Positions 35,306 to 44,873 of a stretch of DNA of 64,000 bases are shown piece after piece; the first letter of the stretch is position 1, and each line of letters starts with the position of its first letter. The stretch comes from DASQMT01 sp963839615. GTDB lineage: Bacteria > Actinomycetota > Thermoleophilia > Solirubrobacterales > Solirubrobacteraceae. The stretch spans positions 310,001 through 374,000 of the forward strand of contig CAWIVY010000010.1 in NCBI GenBank assembly GCA_963839615.1, in the 5' to 3' direction. A model generated the notes under the pieces. That model was not told the DNA's origin, did no database searches, and was given only the letters and a program-made list of their open reading frames with translations. Position numbers and translations under genes: made by a program.

Positions 35306-36658
35306 CCGGCCGCCTGCGCGAGAAGCCACAGCGCGAGGGTCGTGAAACCGACCATCACCGCCAGCATCCAGTACTGCGAGCGGATCGCGAGCCGGGTCTC
35401 GCGATAGAGCACGAGCGCGCGATCGTGGGCGAGGATCAGCGCGGCGACGTGGCCCGCGACGATGAGCGCCACCTGGATGTACCAGATGCCGTTCTGGCCG
35501 ATCAAGCCGTAGTCGATCGGTGAGGAGGCGGTGCCGAACAGGTCCCAGCCCTGCCCGAACGGGTCCGAGATCAGGTAGCGGAACGCCTGTCCCTCGAACA
35601 GCAGGAAGCTCAGGTAGTGCGCGGCCACGTAGACGAACGCGATCGGGACGAGCGAGTGCACGAAAGCGCGCCGCAGGGTCAGTGCGCTCAGGTCGCCGCC
35701 GACCGACCGCGCGCCCTGGACGCCGAGCCAGTAGAAGCCGGTGATCAGCGCGACCCCGAGCAGCAGCCCGATCGTGGCGGTCGACGTCACCGCGGTGTCC
35801 TGCGCGATGCCGATCGACGCGAAGCCGTCGCTGATGTCGACCGCGGCGTCCTTCCACAGCTGGCCCTGACTCAAGCCGTCGAAGGTGACCGTCCCGATCA
35901 TCACCATGACCATCGGGACCGTACCCGGGATCGGGTCGAGGTCGGTCAGCTTGGCCAGCGGGGGCCGTACGCCCACGACGCGATCGCGGCGCGCGAACGG
36001 CGAGATGCGCGCGAACAGGTCGAAGTAGACGGCGAACGCCCGCCGTGACGCTCACGCCCCACGCCGAACACCGCGGGTGGCGCGCTCGACGGTGTAGACG
36101 GGCGCCGCCGTCTCAGCGCGAGGGTCCTCTCCCCAGCCCGAGGCAAGTTCGACCCAGGTGAAGCCGAGCAGCGCGACCGCGGCCGGCCAGCGGCCGATCC
36201 GCTCGGGGTAATCGCGCAGGGGCGGGCGCCGCACGAGCGCTCCGGCGGCCCGTCCGATCGCCCGCCAAGGGCTCACGTGGCGAAAGACGTCGCCCAGCAG
36301 GACGCTCGCGAACGCGAGGCCGACCCAGAAGACGATCAGGATGAACGTCGGCGCGAGGTTGTCGAGCGCGGAGTCCTCGCCCACGTATCCGGCGACGAGC
36401 ACGACTACCAGCGCGGCGGCACCGCGGGCGCCGCAGAGCGCCTCGACCGCGGTGCAGCCGAGGATCTGCCACGGGCAGCGGCCCAGCCGGGTGCTCTAGG
36501 CGCGGCCTTGGCCAGAGCGCATCCAGAGCGGCGAACGAGACGACCAGCACGGCGGCGGCGGCCAGCGAAGAGCCACTCGGAAGCGGCAGGTTGGAGCGCT
36601 GCACGAGTCCGTGCGCCTGCGTGGCGGCGGGGGACAGGCGGCCGCGGCGACCGCGCAC
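35302..36658 (-). pseudogene. Decayed paralogue of the 43.5-kb polytopic membrane protein
   Basis: Segments in different frames align along the intact gene at 43482-44873: QAHGLVQRSNLPLPSG at the N-terminus, GEDSALDNLAPTFILIVFWV, then AFAVYFDLFARISPFARRDR, VPMVMVMIGTVTFDGLSQGQ and the C-terminus YWMLAVMVGFTTLALWLLAQ. Shifts are needed near 36,640, 36,485 and 36,050, the last looking like a deletion. The protein would have about ten membrane helices. I recall homologues labelled fenitrothion hydrolase in databases, but no catalytic motif is visible. It heads the island operon. Confidence 0.75.
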
Positions 36659-36703
36659 GTGACCTCGCGGCCGCGTGCCGCCCGGGAGAGGGGCCGGAGC
36701 CGC

Positions 36704-36981
36704 TCAGCGCCTTATCGCGAAGAAGACTTTGATGCCGCGCTTGCAGCGGAACTTCATCGCGGTCGAGCGGTCGTAGTTGCGACAGCTGTATCCGCTCGGC
36801 CGGTCGCGCGTCGAGGTAGCCCGGGTATACGGGCGGCCCTGCGGGAGCCAACTGGTCCGCCTTGAAGAGCGATGGGATTGACGGTCATGAAGCCGCAGTC
36901 GCGGGGCGGCACGATCGCGCCTGCAGGCGCCGAAACGACCATGGATGCGATGAGCGCACAGACGACGAGTGCTGGTCGCAT
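36704..36981 (-). pseudogene. Small secreted Cys-containing protein, frameshifted
   Basis: A signal peptide (MRPALVVCALIASMVVSAPA) and mature start IVPPRDCGFMTVN lie in one frame. The end GYSCRNYDRSTAMKFRCKRG and FFAIRR with stop at 36704 lies in another, with a middle segment (KADQLAP) in the third. Two indels in under 280 bp. The layout (signal, PPRDCG, two C-terminal Cys) resembles a small exported family also seen at 59612-59953. A TATCCT box 6 nt before the ATG suggests a promoter. Confidence 0.6.
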
Positions 36982-37069
36982 GGCTCCAGGATAGCCCGAA
37001 ATCGGAGCGCGGTCCCCGCCGCCGGCCGAGGCGTTTCCGGGCCCGCCTCCCGGGGCAGAGCGAGTGGCA

Positions 37070-37950
37070 ATGGCTCCGCGCGGCCTGCTCGCATGCGCGT
37101 CGGCTCTCCTCGCGAGCGCCCTCGCCGCCACTCCCGCGCTCGCGGCGTGGCCAGGGCAGAACGGGCGGCTGGCCTTCCAGTCGGTCAGCGAGGGCGGCGT
37201 GGAGCTGCGCACCAGCACGCTCGAGGGTCGCAGGCAGCGCGTGCTCGCCCGCTTCGCACCGCTCCCGGTCGCCCTGCACCAGCAGAGCGGCGCGCCGCAG
37301 TGGAGCCCGTCCGGCCGCAGGCTCCTGTTCCAGCGCATCGCATCCGGCCTCGAGATCGTCAGGCCGTCGGGGCGGCCGCGCCGCACGATCGAGACGTCGT
37401 TCTGTTCCCGGGCCGGGCGCCGGGCGGACGCGCGTTCGTCGCCGTCGAAGTCAGCGAGGTCCCGCGCCGCTCGTGCTGATGGGCGTCGACGGCGAGCTGC
37501 AGCGGCGGATCGCGATCCCGCCGGCCGAGCACGTGCTGCTGCCGCGGTGGTCGCCGTCGGGCCGCTGGATCGTGTACGAGCAGGCCACGGAGGCCGGCCC
37601 GTTCCTCTGGCGCGTGCGACCCGACGGCAGCGCCGCGCGGCGGCTGGGCGGCGGGGAGCTCGCGACCTGGGCGCCGGGCGGGCGCCGGCTCGCGTTCACC
37701 GACGGCCGTGACGTCTGGTCGATGCGGCCCGACGGCAGCAGGCGGCGACGACTCTCGCGCTGGCCCGATGGCCGGACGTCGGGGCCTCGCGTAGTCCCCG
37801 GACGGCCGCCGCATCGCGATCGTCCGCCAGATGCACCCGGACGTCGACCACAGCGCCGTCGTCACCACGATCCCCGCTCGCGGCGGCCGCGAGAAGCGGC
37901 GGTTCGGCGGCAGGCACTTCATCGGCCTGATCGACTGGCAGGCGCGCTGA
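37070..37950 (+). pseudogene. Exported TolB/PD40-type beta-propeller, frameshifted
   Basis: The signal peptide APRGLLACASALLASALAA and the first blades NGRLAFQSVSEGG and PQWSPSGRRLLFQRI are in frame from 37070. After a shift near 37,430 the propeller continues VLLPRWSPSGRWIVYEQ and ELATWAPGGRRLAFTDGRD. After another near 37,795 it ends with RRIAIVRQMHPDVDH and HFIGLIDWQAR. PD40 blades are peptidoglycan-associated or peptide-binding propellers. Corrected length is about 293 residues. Confidence 0.7.
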
Positions 37951-38049
37951 CGGAGATCGGCCGGCTGTAGTTGCTGAGGCGGTTGTTCATCCGTGAACCG
38001 CGGATTGAGGGGAGGCGGGCCGGGAGCGGGCTGGCGCCCGCGTCTGCGG

Positions 38050-38135
38050 CGAACGTCGCCGAGTGGCCCCTATAGGGCGTACTGAGCGACGTTCGGCGCC
38101 GCCGGAATTTCGAACGTCGCTGAGTGGCCCCTATG
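38050..38135. repeat. Dispersed B-type hairpin plus a half copy
   Basis: 38050-38095 is a B hairpin like those at 23.5 kb: 5' arm CGAACGTCGC, apex CCCCTATAGGGC, 3' arm GCGACGTTCG. From 38111 a second copy begins (CGAACGTCGCTGAGTGGCCC) but loses its 3' arm after CCCTATG. This shows the element is dispersed, not only local. Confidence 0.75.
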
Positions 38136-38607
38136 CGGTGCTCCCGCGCCGCCGCGCCCCTGCGGACCCGGCTCGCTCGCCGCAGTTGACATCGACGCCA
38201 GGGCGACGACGCGCCCCTTGAAGGCGCGCCAGCCCGCGTGAACAACCCGCTCAGGAACTACAGCCAGCCAGCCGACGCGGATGCGGACAGTGCGCGACCG
38301 TCCGGTCGCGTACGGGTATCCGGCCTGCCCGGCGACCACCGCGCGGCGGCGGGGGAACGGCCGGCCGCGCAGCAGGACGGGCGAACGAGACGCTTCCGCC
38401 CGCGTTCATCCATGCGATCCCCTCGGCCAGGGGGGCGAAGGCCTCGCGGAACACCTGCGTCGCGCCGACGGACGGCGCGCGCATCGTGAACTCGAACCGG
38501 CCGGTCGCGCCCGGCGGCACGCGGGGCTCGTCGAGGGCCGCGGGCGCCGCGGATGCCGCCGCAGCGGCAAGGCCGAGCACGGCCGCGATCGAGATCCGCC
38601 TGAGCAC
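38070..38607 (-). pseudogene. Small exported protein, probably frameshifted
   Basis: Starts at a GTG at 38607 with TACGCT 8 nt upstream. The signal peptide RRISIAAVLGLAAAAASA is followed by RVPPGATGRFEFTMRAPSVG and GIAWMNAGGSVSFARPAARP. Read straight on, the frame soon turns Pro/Arg-rich and stops at 38251. A shift at the C-run near 38,370 instead gives a more protein-like VVAGQAGYPYATGRSRTVRI and WLAVVPERVVHAGWRAFKG, running into the hairpin repeat and stopping at 38070. Function unknown. Confidence 0.5.
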
Positions 38608-38674
38608 CGGCGCGAAGCGTAGCGGCGCCCCACCAGGTCGCGTGAGCCGCCGGATCTGACGATAGGAGCCTGTG

Positions 38675-40852
38675 ATGCGGCTTCTGATCAGATTCGGGGT
38701 GATCGCGGCCGCGCTCGCCGTGGCGGCAGCCGGCTCCGGCTGTGGATCGTCGGAGGACCCCGCGCCGACCCTGCCCGCCGGGCCGAGCTACGCCGGCTCG
38801 CCGGTGACGCTGGCGGGTCTCAAGGTGCCGGTCCGGGCGCACGGCGCGGACATCGCGCTCGCGGTCGACGGTGGCTTTGCGCCGCGGTTCTGGCCGGGTG
38901 TCAACCTCGGCGCCACGCTGCCGGGCACCCTCCCCGGCGAGCTCGCCCCGGCACGCGAGGACTACGACCGCTGGCTGGAGGAGATGGGCGTGCTGGGCGT
39001 CAGGCTCCTGCGGGTCTACACGATCCTCCCACCGCCCTTCTACGACTCCTTCGCGGCGTACAACCAGGCGCACGGCGCCCGGCCCATCCACCTGCTGCAA
39101 GGCGTCTGGATCCCCGAGGACGAGTTCGTCGGCAGCGGCGACGCCTACGCGGTGCTCGACGACTGGAAGAGCGAGCTCACGGATGCGGTGCGCGTCGTGC
39201 ACGGCGATGCGGACATCGCGCTGCGGGCCGGACACGCGTCCGGCCGGTACACCGCCGACGTCTCACGCTGGCTCCTGGGCTGGTCGGTCGGCGTGGAGTG
39301 GGATCCGCTGGCGGTCCGCTCGACCGACCGCAAGAACGCGGGCATGGAGCCGTACGCCGGGCGCTACATCCGCGCCTCGGCCCGAGCCACGCCGATGGAG
39401 AGCTGGATCGCCGCCGGCATGGACCACGTCGCCGCGCTCGAGGCGCGCCGCGGGTGGAGCCGGCCGATCACCTTCACCAACTGGCTCACCACCGACCCGT
39501 TGAACCATCCCACCGAGCCGATCCACAAGGAGGACAGCGTCTCGGTCGACCCGATGCACATCCGCGCCACGGCCGCGTGGCCGGGCGGCGTGTTCGCCAG
39601 CTACCACGTCTATCCGTACTACCCCGACTTCCTGCGCTGGGAGTACAGCGACGCCAAGGCCGCGGACGGTACGCCCGATCCCTATGCGGGCTACCTGCGC
39701 GCCCTGCGCGCCCACCACCGCGGGATGCCGCTGATGGTGACCGAGTTCGGCGTCCCCACGAGCCAGGGAAAGACCCACCTCGGGCCGCTCGGCCGTGACC
39801 AGGGAGGCCACTCCGAGCGCGCCGCGGGCGAGATCAACGCCACGATGCTGCGGCGGATCCGCGAGGAGGGCTACGCCGGCGGCGTCCTGTTCGAGTGGGC
39901 CGACGAGTGGTTCAAGCTCACGTGGAACACCACCGACCTCGAGCTTCCTCCGGAGCGGCGGGCGCTGTGGCGCAACTCGCTCACCAACGAGGAGCACTTC
40001 GGCATCCTCGCCACCGAGGCGGCGGCGAGGCCGGAGAAGGTGCTCGACGGGCGCGGCGACGACTGGACCACGGAGACGAGCCAGGCGATCGCCGAGACCA
40101 CCGGCCCCGTCGCCGATGTGCGTGCCACCCATGACGAGCAGTACCTGTGGTTGCGCGTGAAGCTGAGCGAGGAGCAGGCCTGGGAGAGCGCCCCGATCCG
40201 CATCGGGTTCGCCGTGCAGCCTCAGGGCAACGGCGGGCTGCCGGGCGCCCCCGGCGCCGACCCGGACGCCGACCACGGGATCATCGTCGGGCCGGGGAAC
40301 CGGGCGGAGCTCGTGCAGGCCGCCTGGCTCGATCCGCTTCCCTGGCTCTATGGCATCACCCACGACTACGTCGAGTTCGACGCCGAGGCGATGCGGCCCG
40401 GCAGCGGCGTCTGGTCCAAGCCGCGCCAGATCCTGAACCGGCCGTTGATCGTTCCCGGAGTCGGCCCGCAGCCCGCGGAGTTCGCCGACAGCTCCGCGTT
40501 GCCGTGGGGCAGCGGCGATCCCGATGCCGACGATTTCGACGCGCGGAGCCTCGTCATCGGCGCCGGCGACGTGCTCGAGCTGCGGGTGCCGTGGGCGCTC
40601 CTCGGCTTCGCCGATCCGTCGAGTCACCTTTCGCTGCGGGGCAAGCCGGACGGCACGATGGGGACCGTGAAGACGGGGAGCATCGGGATCACCGTCCAAC
40701 TCGGCGACGCCGCTCCGCTCAAGACCGCCGGCTATGACTGGGACGACTGGAACCGCGCGCGCTGGCGCGAGCGGCGCAAGGCGGGGTGGCCGGCTCTGCG
40801 CGATGTGTTCGCGAAGACCGCGGCACGCGGGCCGCGCCGCGACGCCGGCTAG
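38675..40852 (+). CDS. Lipoprotein with glycosidase-like TIM barrel and CBM9-like domain
   Basis: A 725-residue exported protein; ATG 38675 has AGGAG 6 nt upstream. The N-terminus ends in the lipobox AAAGSGC (Cys ~23). Residues ~60-430 look like a clan-A glycoside-hydrolase barrel: FWPGVNLGATLPG, VRLLRVYTILPPPFY, LGWSVGVEWDP and the strand MPLMVTEFGVPTS, whose Glu is a good nucleophile candidate. Residues ~470-690 (VLDGRGDDWTTETSQAI and LWLRVKL) resemble a CBM9/DOMON carbohydrate-binding domain. Its stop overlaps that of a processive glycosyltransferase, so it may trim or modify the polymer made by that enzyme (inference). Confidence 0.72.
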   Translation: MRLLIRFGVIAAALAVAAAGSGCGSSEDPAPTLPAGPSYAGSPVTLAGLKVPVRAHGADIALAVDGGFAPRFWPGVNLGATLPGTLPGELAPAREDYDRWLEEMGVLGVRLLRVYTILPPPFYDSFAAYNQAHGARPIHLLQGVWIPEDEFVGSGDAYAVLDDWKSELTDAVRVVHGDADIALRAGHASGRYTADVSRWLLGWSVGVEWDPLAVRSTDRKNAGMEPYAGRYIRASARATPMESWIAAGMDHVAALEARRGWSRPITFTNWLTTDPLNHPTEPIHKEDSVSVDPMHIRATAAWPGGVFASYHVYPYYPDFLRWEYSDAKAADGTPDPYAGYLRALRAHHRGMPLMVTEFGVPTSQGKTHLGPLGRDQGGHSERAAGEINATMLRRIREEGYAGGVLFEWADEWFKLTWNTTDLELPPERRALWRNSLTNEEHFGILATEAAARPEKVLDGRGDDWTTETSQAIAETTGPVADVRATHDEQYLWLRVKLSEEQAWESAPIRIGFAVQPQGNGGLPGAPGADPDADHGIIVGPGNRAELVQAAWLDPLPWLYGITHDYVEFDAEAMRPGSGVWSKPRQILNRPLIVPGVGPQPAEFADSSALPWGSGDPDADDFDARSLVIGAGDVLELRVPWALLGFADPSSHLSLRGKPDGTMGTVKTGSIGITVQLGDAAPLKTAGYDWDDWNRARWRERRKAGWPALRDVFAKTAARGPRRDAG

Positions 40853-42339
40853 GCGGCCAGCGGCTCGGGCTCGGTGCCCGCGTCCGGCGGGAGCGGTGGT
40901 TCCAGCGCGGCTCCGAGCCGCGGCGCGGCTGCCGGTGCAACGGGGGAGTCCCCGTGGCCCGTGCGGATCATCTCGCCCCAGCCGCGCGCCGGGTGCAGGA
41001 CGGTCCACCACGCCTTCGCGCGGACCAGGGCGAGCCACTGGCGGTAACCGAAGTTCTCCACCACGGCGGCGAACATCAGCCGGCGCAGGTCACGCCAGCC
41101 CGCGTAGCGGGCGAATGCACGACCCTCGATGAGCAGAGCGCCGAACGAGAGTACGAGCCCGTAGCTGAAGGCGAGGGCGAACACGAGCACGCCGATCAGG
41201 GGGGACACCCATCCGCCGGCGAGGCCGATCACGGTGTAGGTGATCCCGGCGACCTCGACCAGCGGGCCGATCGCCTCGAAGACGAGGAAGAACGGTAGGC
41301 CGATCATGCCCACGCCGCCGTAGCGCGGCCGGCCGATCATCGCCCGGTGCCGCCACAGCGTCTCCAGCAGGCCGCGCTGCCAGCGGTCGCGCTGGCGGCC
41401 AAGGGTGGCGCGGTCCGCCGGGGCCTCCGTCCAGCAGATGGGGTCGGCGACGAACGTGATCTTGTACGGACGGGACTGCTCGCGGCAGTGACGGTGCAAG
41501 CGCACGATGAGCTCCGCGTCCTCGCCGACCGTGCTGGTGTCGTAGCCGCCCGCCTCGACGACGATCTCGCGCCGGAAGAGCCCGAACGCACCGGAGACGA
41601 TCAGCAGCATGTTCAGGCGCGACCAGCCCGCGCGGCCCGCGAGGAAGGCGCGCAGGTACTCGACGATCTGGATGTTCACGAGCAGCGAGCGGGGTGTGCG
41701 CACCCTGTGCAGCTTGCCTCCCTCCATCCGCGATCCGTTCAGGATCCGCACGATGCCGCCGGTGGCCACCGTCTCCGGCTCGGCCTGGAACGCCCACACG
41801 AGACGAGCCAGGGCGTCGGCGTCGAGCATCGTGTCCGAGTCGATCGCGCAGAACAGCGGATATGCCGCATAGCGGATGCCGCAGTTGAGCGCGTCCGCCT
41901 TGCCGCCGTTCTCCTTGTCGATGACCAGTAGGCGGTCGTCGTGCGGGCTGGCGAATACGCCACGGATGGCCGCCGTAGGGAGATTGGCCCGCGGAACGCG
42001 TGCGACCTCCGACAGCGCGAAGGCGTCCTTCAGCGCCTGCATCGTCCCGTCGCTGGACCCGTCGTTCACGACCATCACGTGCAGTTCGCGATAGCGCGAG
42101 GCGAGCAGCGCCCGGACGGAGTGCACGATCACCGGCGCCTCGTTGTACGCGGGCACGATGATCGTGATGGGGAGCGAGAGAGGGGAGTTGCTGACCCCGC
42201 GGAAGTCGCGCATCGGCCGGCGGCGGACCCAGTCGGCGACCTGGCCGCCGCCGAGCCCGAGCAGCAGGGTGTATGCGGCGTTGAGGGCGGCGAAGTACGC
42301 GATGAAACCGAACTCGACGACGTGGTGGAGGAGCTCCAT
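40849..42339 (-). CDS. Processive family 2 glycosyltransferase (exopolysaccharide synthase)
   Basis: A 496-residue membrane GT2 of the BcsA/PgaC type. After one N-terminal helix come the UDP-sugar motifs: VPAYNEAPVIVHS, VVNDGSSDG, DSDTMLD and the product-site RQRDRWQRG (QxxRW equivalent QRDRW), then three or four C-terminal helices forming the polymer channel. The Pro-rich tail may be cytosolic. The ATG shares one base with the stop of the HEAT gene. It probably makes a beta-linked hexosamine or glucan polymer; GGDEF-EAL control is possible but no PilZ domain is seen. Confidence 0.88.
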   Translation of the reverse strand: MELLHHVVEFGFIAYFAALNAAYTLLLGLGGGQVADWVRRRPMRDFRGVSNSPLSLPITIIVPAYNEAPVIVHSVRALLASRYRELHVMVVNDGSSDGTMQALKDAFALSEVARVPRANLPTAAIRGVFASPHDDRLLVIDKENGGKADALNCGIRYAAYPLFCAIDSDTMLDADALARLVWAFQAEPETVATGGIVRILNGSRMEGGKLHRVRTPRSLLVNIQIVEYLRAFLAGRAGWSRLNMLLIVSGAFGLFRREIVVEAGGYDTSTVGEDAELIVRLHRHCREQSRPYKITFVADPICWTEAPADRATLGRQRDRWQRGLLETLWRHRAMIGRPRYGGVGMIGLPFFLVFEAIGPLVEVAGITYTVIGLAGGWVSPLIGVLVFALAFSYGLVLSFGALLIEGRAFARYAGWRDLRRLMFAAVVENFGYRQWLALVRAKAWWTVLHPARGWGEMIRTGHGDSPVAPAAAPRLGAALEPPLPPDAGTEPEPLAA

Positions 42340-43403
42340 CACGCCACCTTGGCCGCCAGCCGGTCCATCGCCAGCGCCTCGCGCGCGCGATCGCGGGCGA
42401 ATGCGTCGTCGTGCGCGAGTGCGCGATCGAGCGCGGCGCGCCCGGGCGCTCCGAGCGCTCGCAGCGCAGTGCCCGCGTTCGCGCGCACCCACCAGGCGGG
42501 ATCGCCGAGCACGGCCTCCAGCGCGGGCACCGAGCGCTTGATGGCGATCTGGCCCAGCGCCTTCGCGGCCTGGGCGCGCAGCGGCCAGGAGTCGTCGCGC
42601 AGAGCGCGCTCGAGCTCGTGGCGCGCGCGCCGTCCGCCGATCTCTCCGAGCGCGCGGGCGGCCGATATGCGCTCCTCGATGTGGCCCCGGTCCAGCAGAT
42701 CGATCAACGCGGGCTCGGCGCGCGGGTCGCCGGTCATGCCGAGCGCGCGAGCCACGGCGACGCGCGGGCCCGAGCGGCGCTCGCCGATCTCATCGAGGAC
42801 CCGCAGCTCCTCCAGCAGCGGGTCGACCGCCCACGGGAACCCGAGGCGCTCGATCACCCGCTCCGGGGCGAGATGCCGATGCGAGAGCGCGACGATCAGC
42901 GCGTCGACCGCCTCCTGGTCGTGCACGAGCGGCAGGCCGGCGCAGGTCGCGAGCCGGACGTCGGGGTCGTCGTCGTCGAGCATGCGCCCCAGCGAGCCGA
43001 TGTGCCCGGCGCGGCGCAGATGGGCGAGGACGAGCACGGCCCGTCCCCGAGCGGGCGCCCGGCGCGAGCGGAGCCGCCGCTCCAGCCGATCGACCAGCCG
43101 CGCGCGGCGCGCCTCGATGTTGAGCACGGCCTGGTCGATGGCCAGGCGCTCGGCGGCCAGCACGGTGGCGAGATCGACTTCAGCCGTGCTGCTGCGAACC
43201 GTCCCGAGCGTGCGGCGGAGCAGCTTGCGATCGCCGCTCGCGAGGGCGGCTCGGTAGCTGTCCCTGCGGCGGATCGAGGCGGCCTCGCGCCGGTCGCGCA
43301 AAAGCTTGCGCCCGACGACGAGCGCCGCGAGCGCGGCTACGAGCGCGAAGGAACCCGCGAGGAGCAGGACAAATGCCGGGAGCAGATCCACATGAGTAGT
43401 CAT
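42339..43403 (-). CDS. Membrane-anchored HEAT-repeat protein
   Basis: A 354-residue protein. One N-terminal helix (LLPAFVLLLAGSFALVAALA) is followed by ~310 residues of alpha-helical repeats. Clear HEAT units include RVAVARALGMTGDPRAEPAL, RISAARALGEIGGRRARHEL and RAQAAKALGQIAIKRSVPAL. It probably docks partner proteins at the membrane. Direct coupling to the GT2 synthase suggests an assembly or regulatory subunit of the polysaccharide machine (inference). The start at 43403 precedes the membrane segment; ribosome site weak. Confidence 0.82.
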   Translation of the reverse strand: MTTHVDLLPAFVLLLAGSFALVAALAALVVGRKLLRDRREAASIRRRDSYRAALASGDRKLLRRTLGTVRSSTAEVDLATVLAAERLAIDQAVLNIEARRARLVDRLERRLRSRRAPARGRAVLVLAHLRRAGHIGSLGRMLDDDDPDVRLATCAGLPLVHDQEAVDALIVALSHRHLAPERVIERLGFPWAVDPLLEELRVLDEIGERRSGPRVAVARALGMTGDPRAEPALIDLLDRGHIEERISAARALGEIGGRRARHELERALRDDSWPLRAQAAKALGQIAIKRSVPALEAVLGDPAWWVRANAGTALRALGAPGRAALDRALAHDDAFARDRAREALAMDRLAAKVA

Positions 43404-43481
43404 CGGCCGCTCGGGACCATTGGCGCAGGCGATCGCGCCACGCCGGACGACAAAAGCCCGCACGCAGGTCTCGCGACGGGT

Positions 43482-44873
43482 TCAGGCCGTGGCCTGTGCC
43501 AGCAGCCACAGCGCCAGCATCGTGAAGCCGACCATCACCGCGAGCATCCAGTACTGCGACCGGACGGCCAGCTTGGGGTCGCGGTACAGCGCGAGCGCGC
43601 GGTCGTGCGCGAGGATCAGCGCGGCGACGTGGCCGGCGACGACGAACGCGACCTGCAGGTACCAGGTCGCGTTCTGGCTGAGGTACGTGTAGTCGATCGC
43701 CCGCGAGGAGGTGCCGAAGAGGTCCCAGCCGCGGCCCAGGGGGTCCGACGCGAGGTAGAACGTCGCCTGGCCCTCGAACAGCAGGAGCGTGAGGTAGTGC
43801 GCCGCGACGTAGGCCATCGCGATCGGGACCAGGGTGTGGACGAAGGCGCGCCGCAGCTCCGCGGCGTCGATCTCACCGCCGACCGAGCGGGCGCCGGCGA
43901 TCCCGAGCCGGTAGAACGCGCCGACCGCTGCGACGCCGGCCAGCAGCCCTACGGTGGCGACGACCTTCGGCGCGGTGTCGAGCCCGACGAGGCCGTCGAT
44001 CGCGCCGGCGAGGTCGACCGAGAGGTCCTTCCAGAGCGTGCCCTGGCTGAAGCCGTCGAACGTGACGGTGCCGATCATGACGGCGACGAAGATGACGGTG
44101 CCCGGGACCGGCTCGAGCCGCGGCAGCCCGGCGAGCGGCGGCCGCAAGCCGACGACGCGGTCGCGCGTCTCCCAGACGGACATGCGCGAGAAGAGGTTGA
44201 AGTAGACCGCGAACGCCTCGCCGTTCCGGGTCCAGGCCTCGGTCCCGAAGACAACCTGCATCGCGAGCGTGTAGATCGTGTAGACGACCGCGGCGGTCGT
44301 CAGGTCCCCGGGCACCTCGGCCCAGCCCGACACGAGCTCGATCCAGGCGAAGCCGAGCAGGGCGAGCGCGGCCGGGTAGCGGCCCCAGCGCTCGGGATAG
44401 GGCCGGATGCCCGGAAGCCGGATCGCGCGCCATGGGCTCAGCGCGTGGAAGACGTCCCCGAAGAGCACGCTCGCGAACACGAGCCCGACCCAGAAGTCGA
44501 TCAGGATGAACGTCGGCGCGAGGTTGTCGAGCGCCGACCCGCCGCCCTCGTAGCCGGCGTAGATCACGATCGCGAAGAGCGCGCCGCCGATCGCGGCGCA
44601 CAGCACCTCCACGACCCGGCTGCCGAGCAGGCGCCCGATCCCCGCGGGCAGCGGCCGCCAGGGCGGCTCCTGCAGCCGCGGGCTCGGCCACAGCAGTGCC
44701 AGCCCCGCGAACGAGAGCACGAGCACGAGCGCCGCCCCGTACGCGAACACCACCTCGGGGATCGGCAGCGTCGTGCGTTGGACGATCCCGTGCGCCTGAG
44801 CCGCCTGCGGCGCGAGGACCGCGGCGGACATCGCGCCCGCGGCGAGGACCGCGAGCCGCGACCGGCGCCTCAC
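43482..44873 (-). CDS. Polytopic membrane protein of unknown function (intact paralogue)
   Basis: A 463-residue protein starting at a GTG that overlaps the upstream stop (GTGA). A signal-like segment ends AAQAHG, then about ten membrane helices follow, with conserved blocks SALDNLAPTFILIDFWVGLV, FGDVFHALSPWRA, AVMIGTVTFDGFSQG, ARSVGGEIDAAELRRAFVHT and HVAALILAHDRALALYR. The regular His residues in helices could bind a metal or heme (inference). I recall such proteins being labelled fenitrothion hydrolase, which I could not verify. It is last in the hemQ-FNR-thioredoxin-like operon. A decayed copy is at 35302-36658. Confidence 0.85.
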   Translation of the reverse strand: MRRRSRLAVLAAGAMSAAVLAPQAAQAHGIVQRTTLPIPEVVFAYGAALVLVLSFAGLALLWPSPRLQEPPWRPLPAGIGRLLGSRVVEVLCAAIGGALFAIVIYAGYEGGGSALDNLAPTFILIDFWVGLVFASVLFGDVFHALSPWRAIRLPGIRPYPERWGRYPAALALLGFAWIELVSGWAEVPGDLTTAAVVYTIYTLAMQVVFGTEAWTRNGEAFAVYFNLFSRMSVWETRDRVVGLRPPLAGLPRLEPVPGTVIFVAVMIGTVTFDGFSQGTLWKDLSVDLAGAIDGLVGLDTAPKVVATVGLLAGVAAVGAFYRLGIAGARSVGGEIDAAELRRAFVHTLVPIAMAYVAAHYLTLLLFEGQATFYLASDPLGRGWDLFGTSSRAIDYTYLSQNATWYLQVAFVVAGHVAALILAHDRALALYRDPKLAVRSQYWMLAVMVGFTMLALWLLAQATA

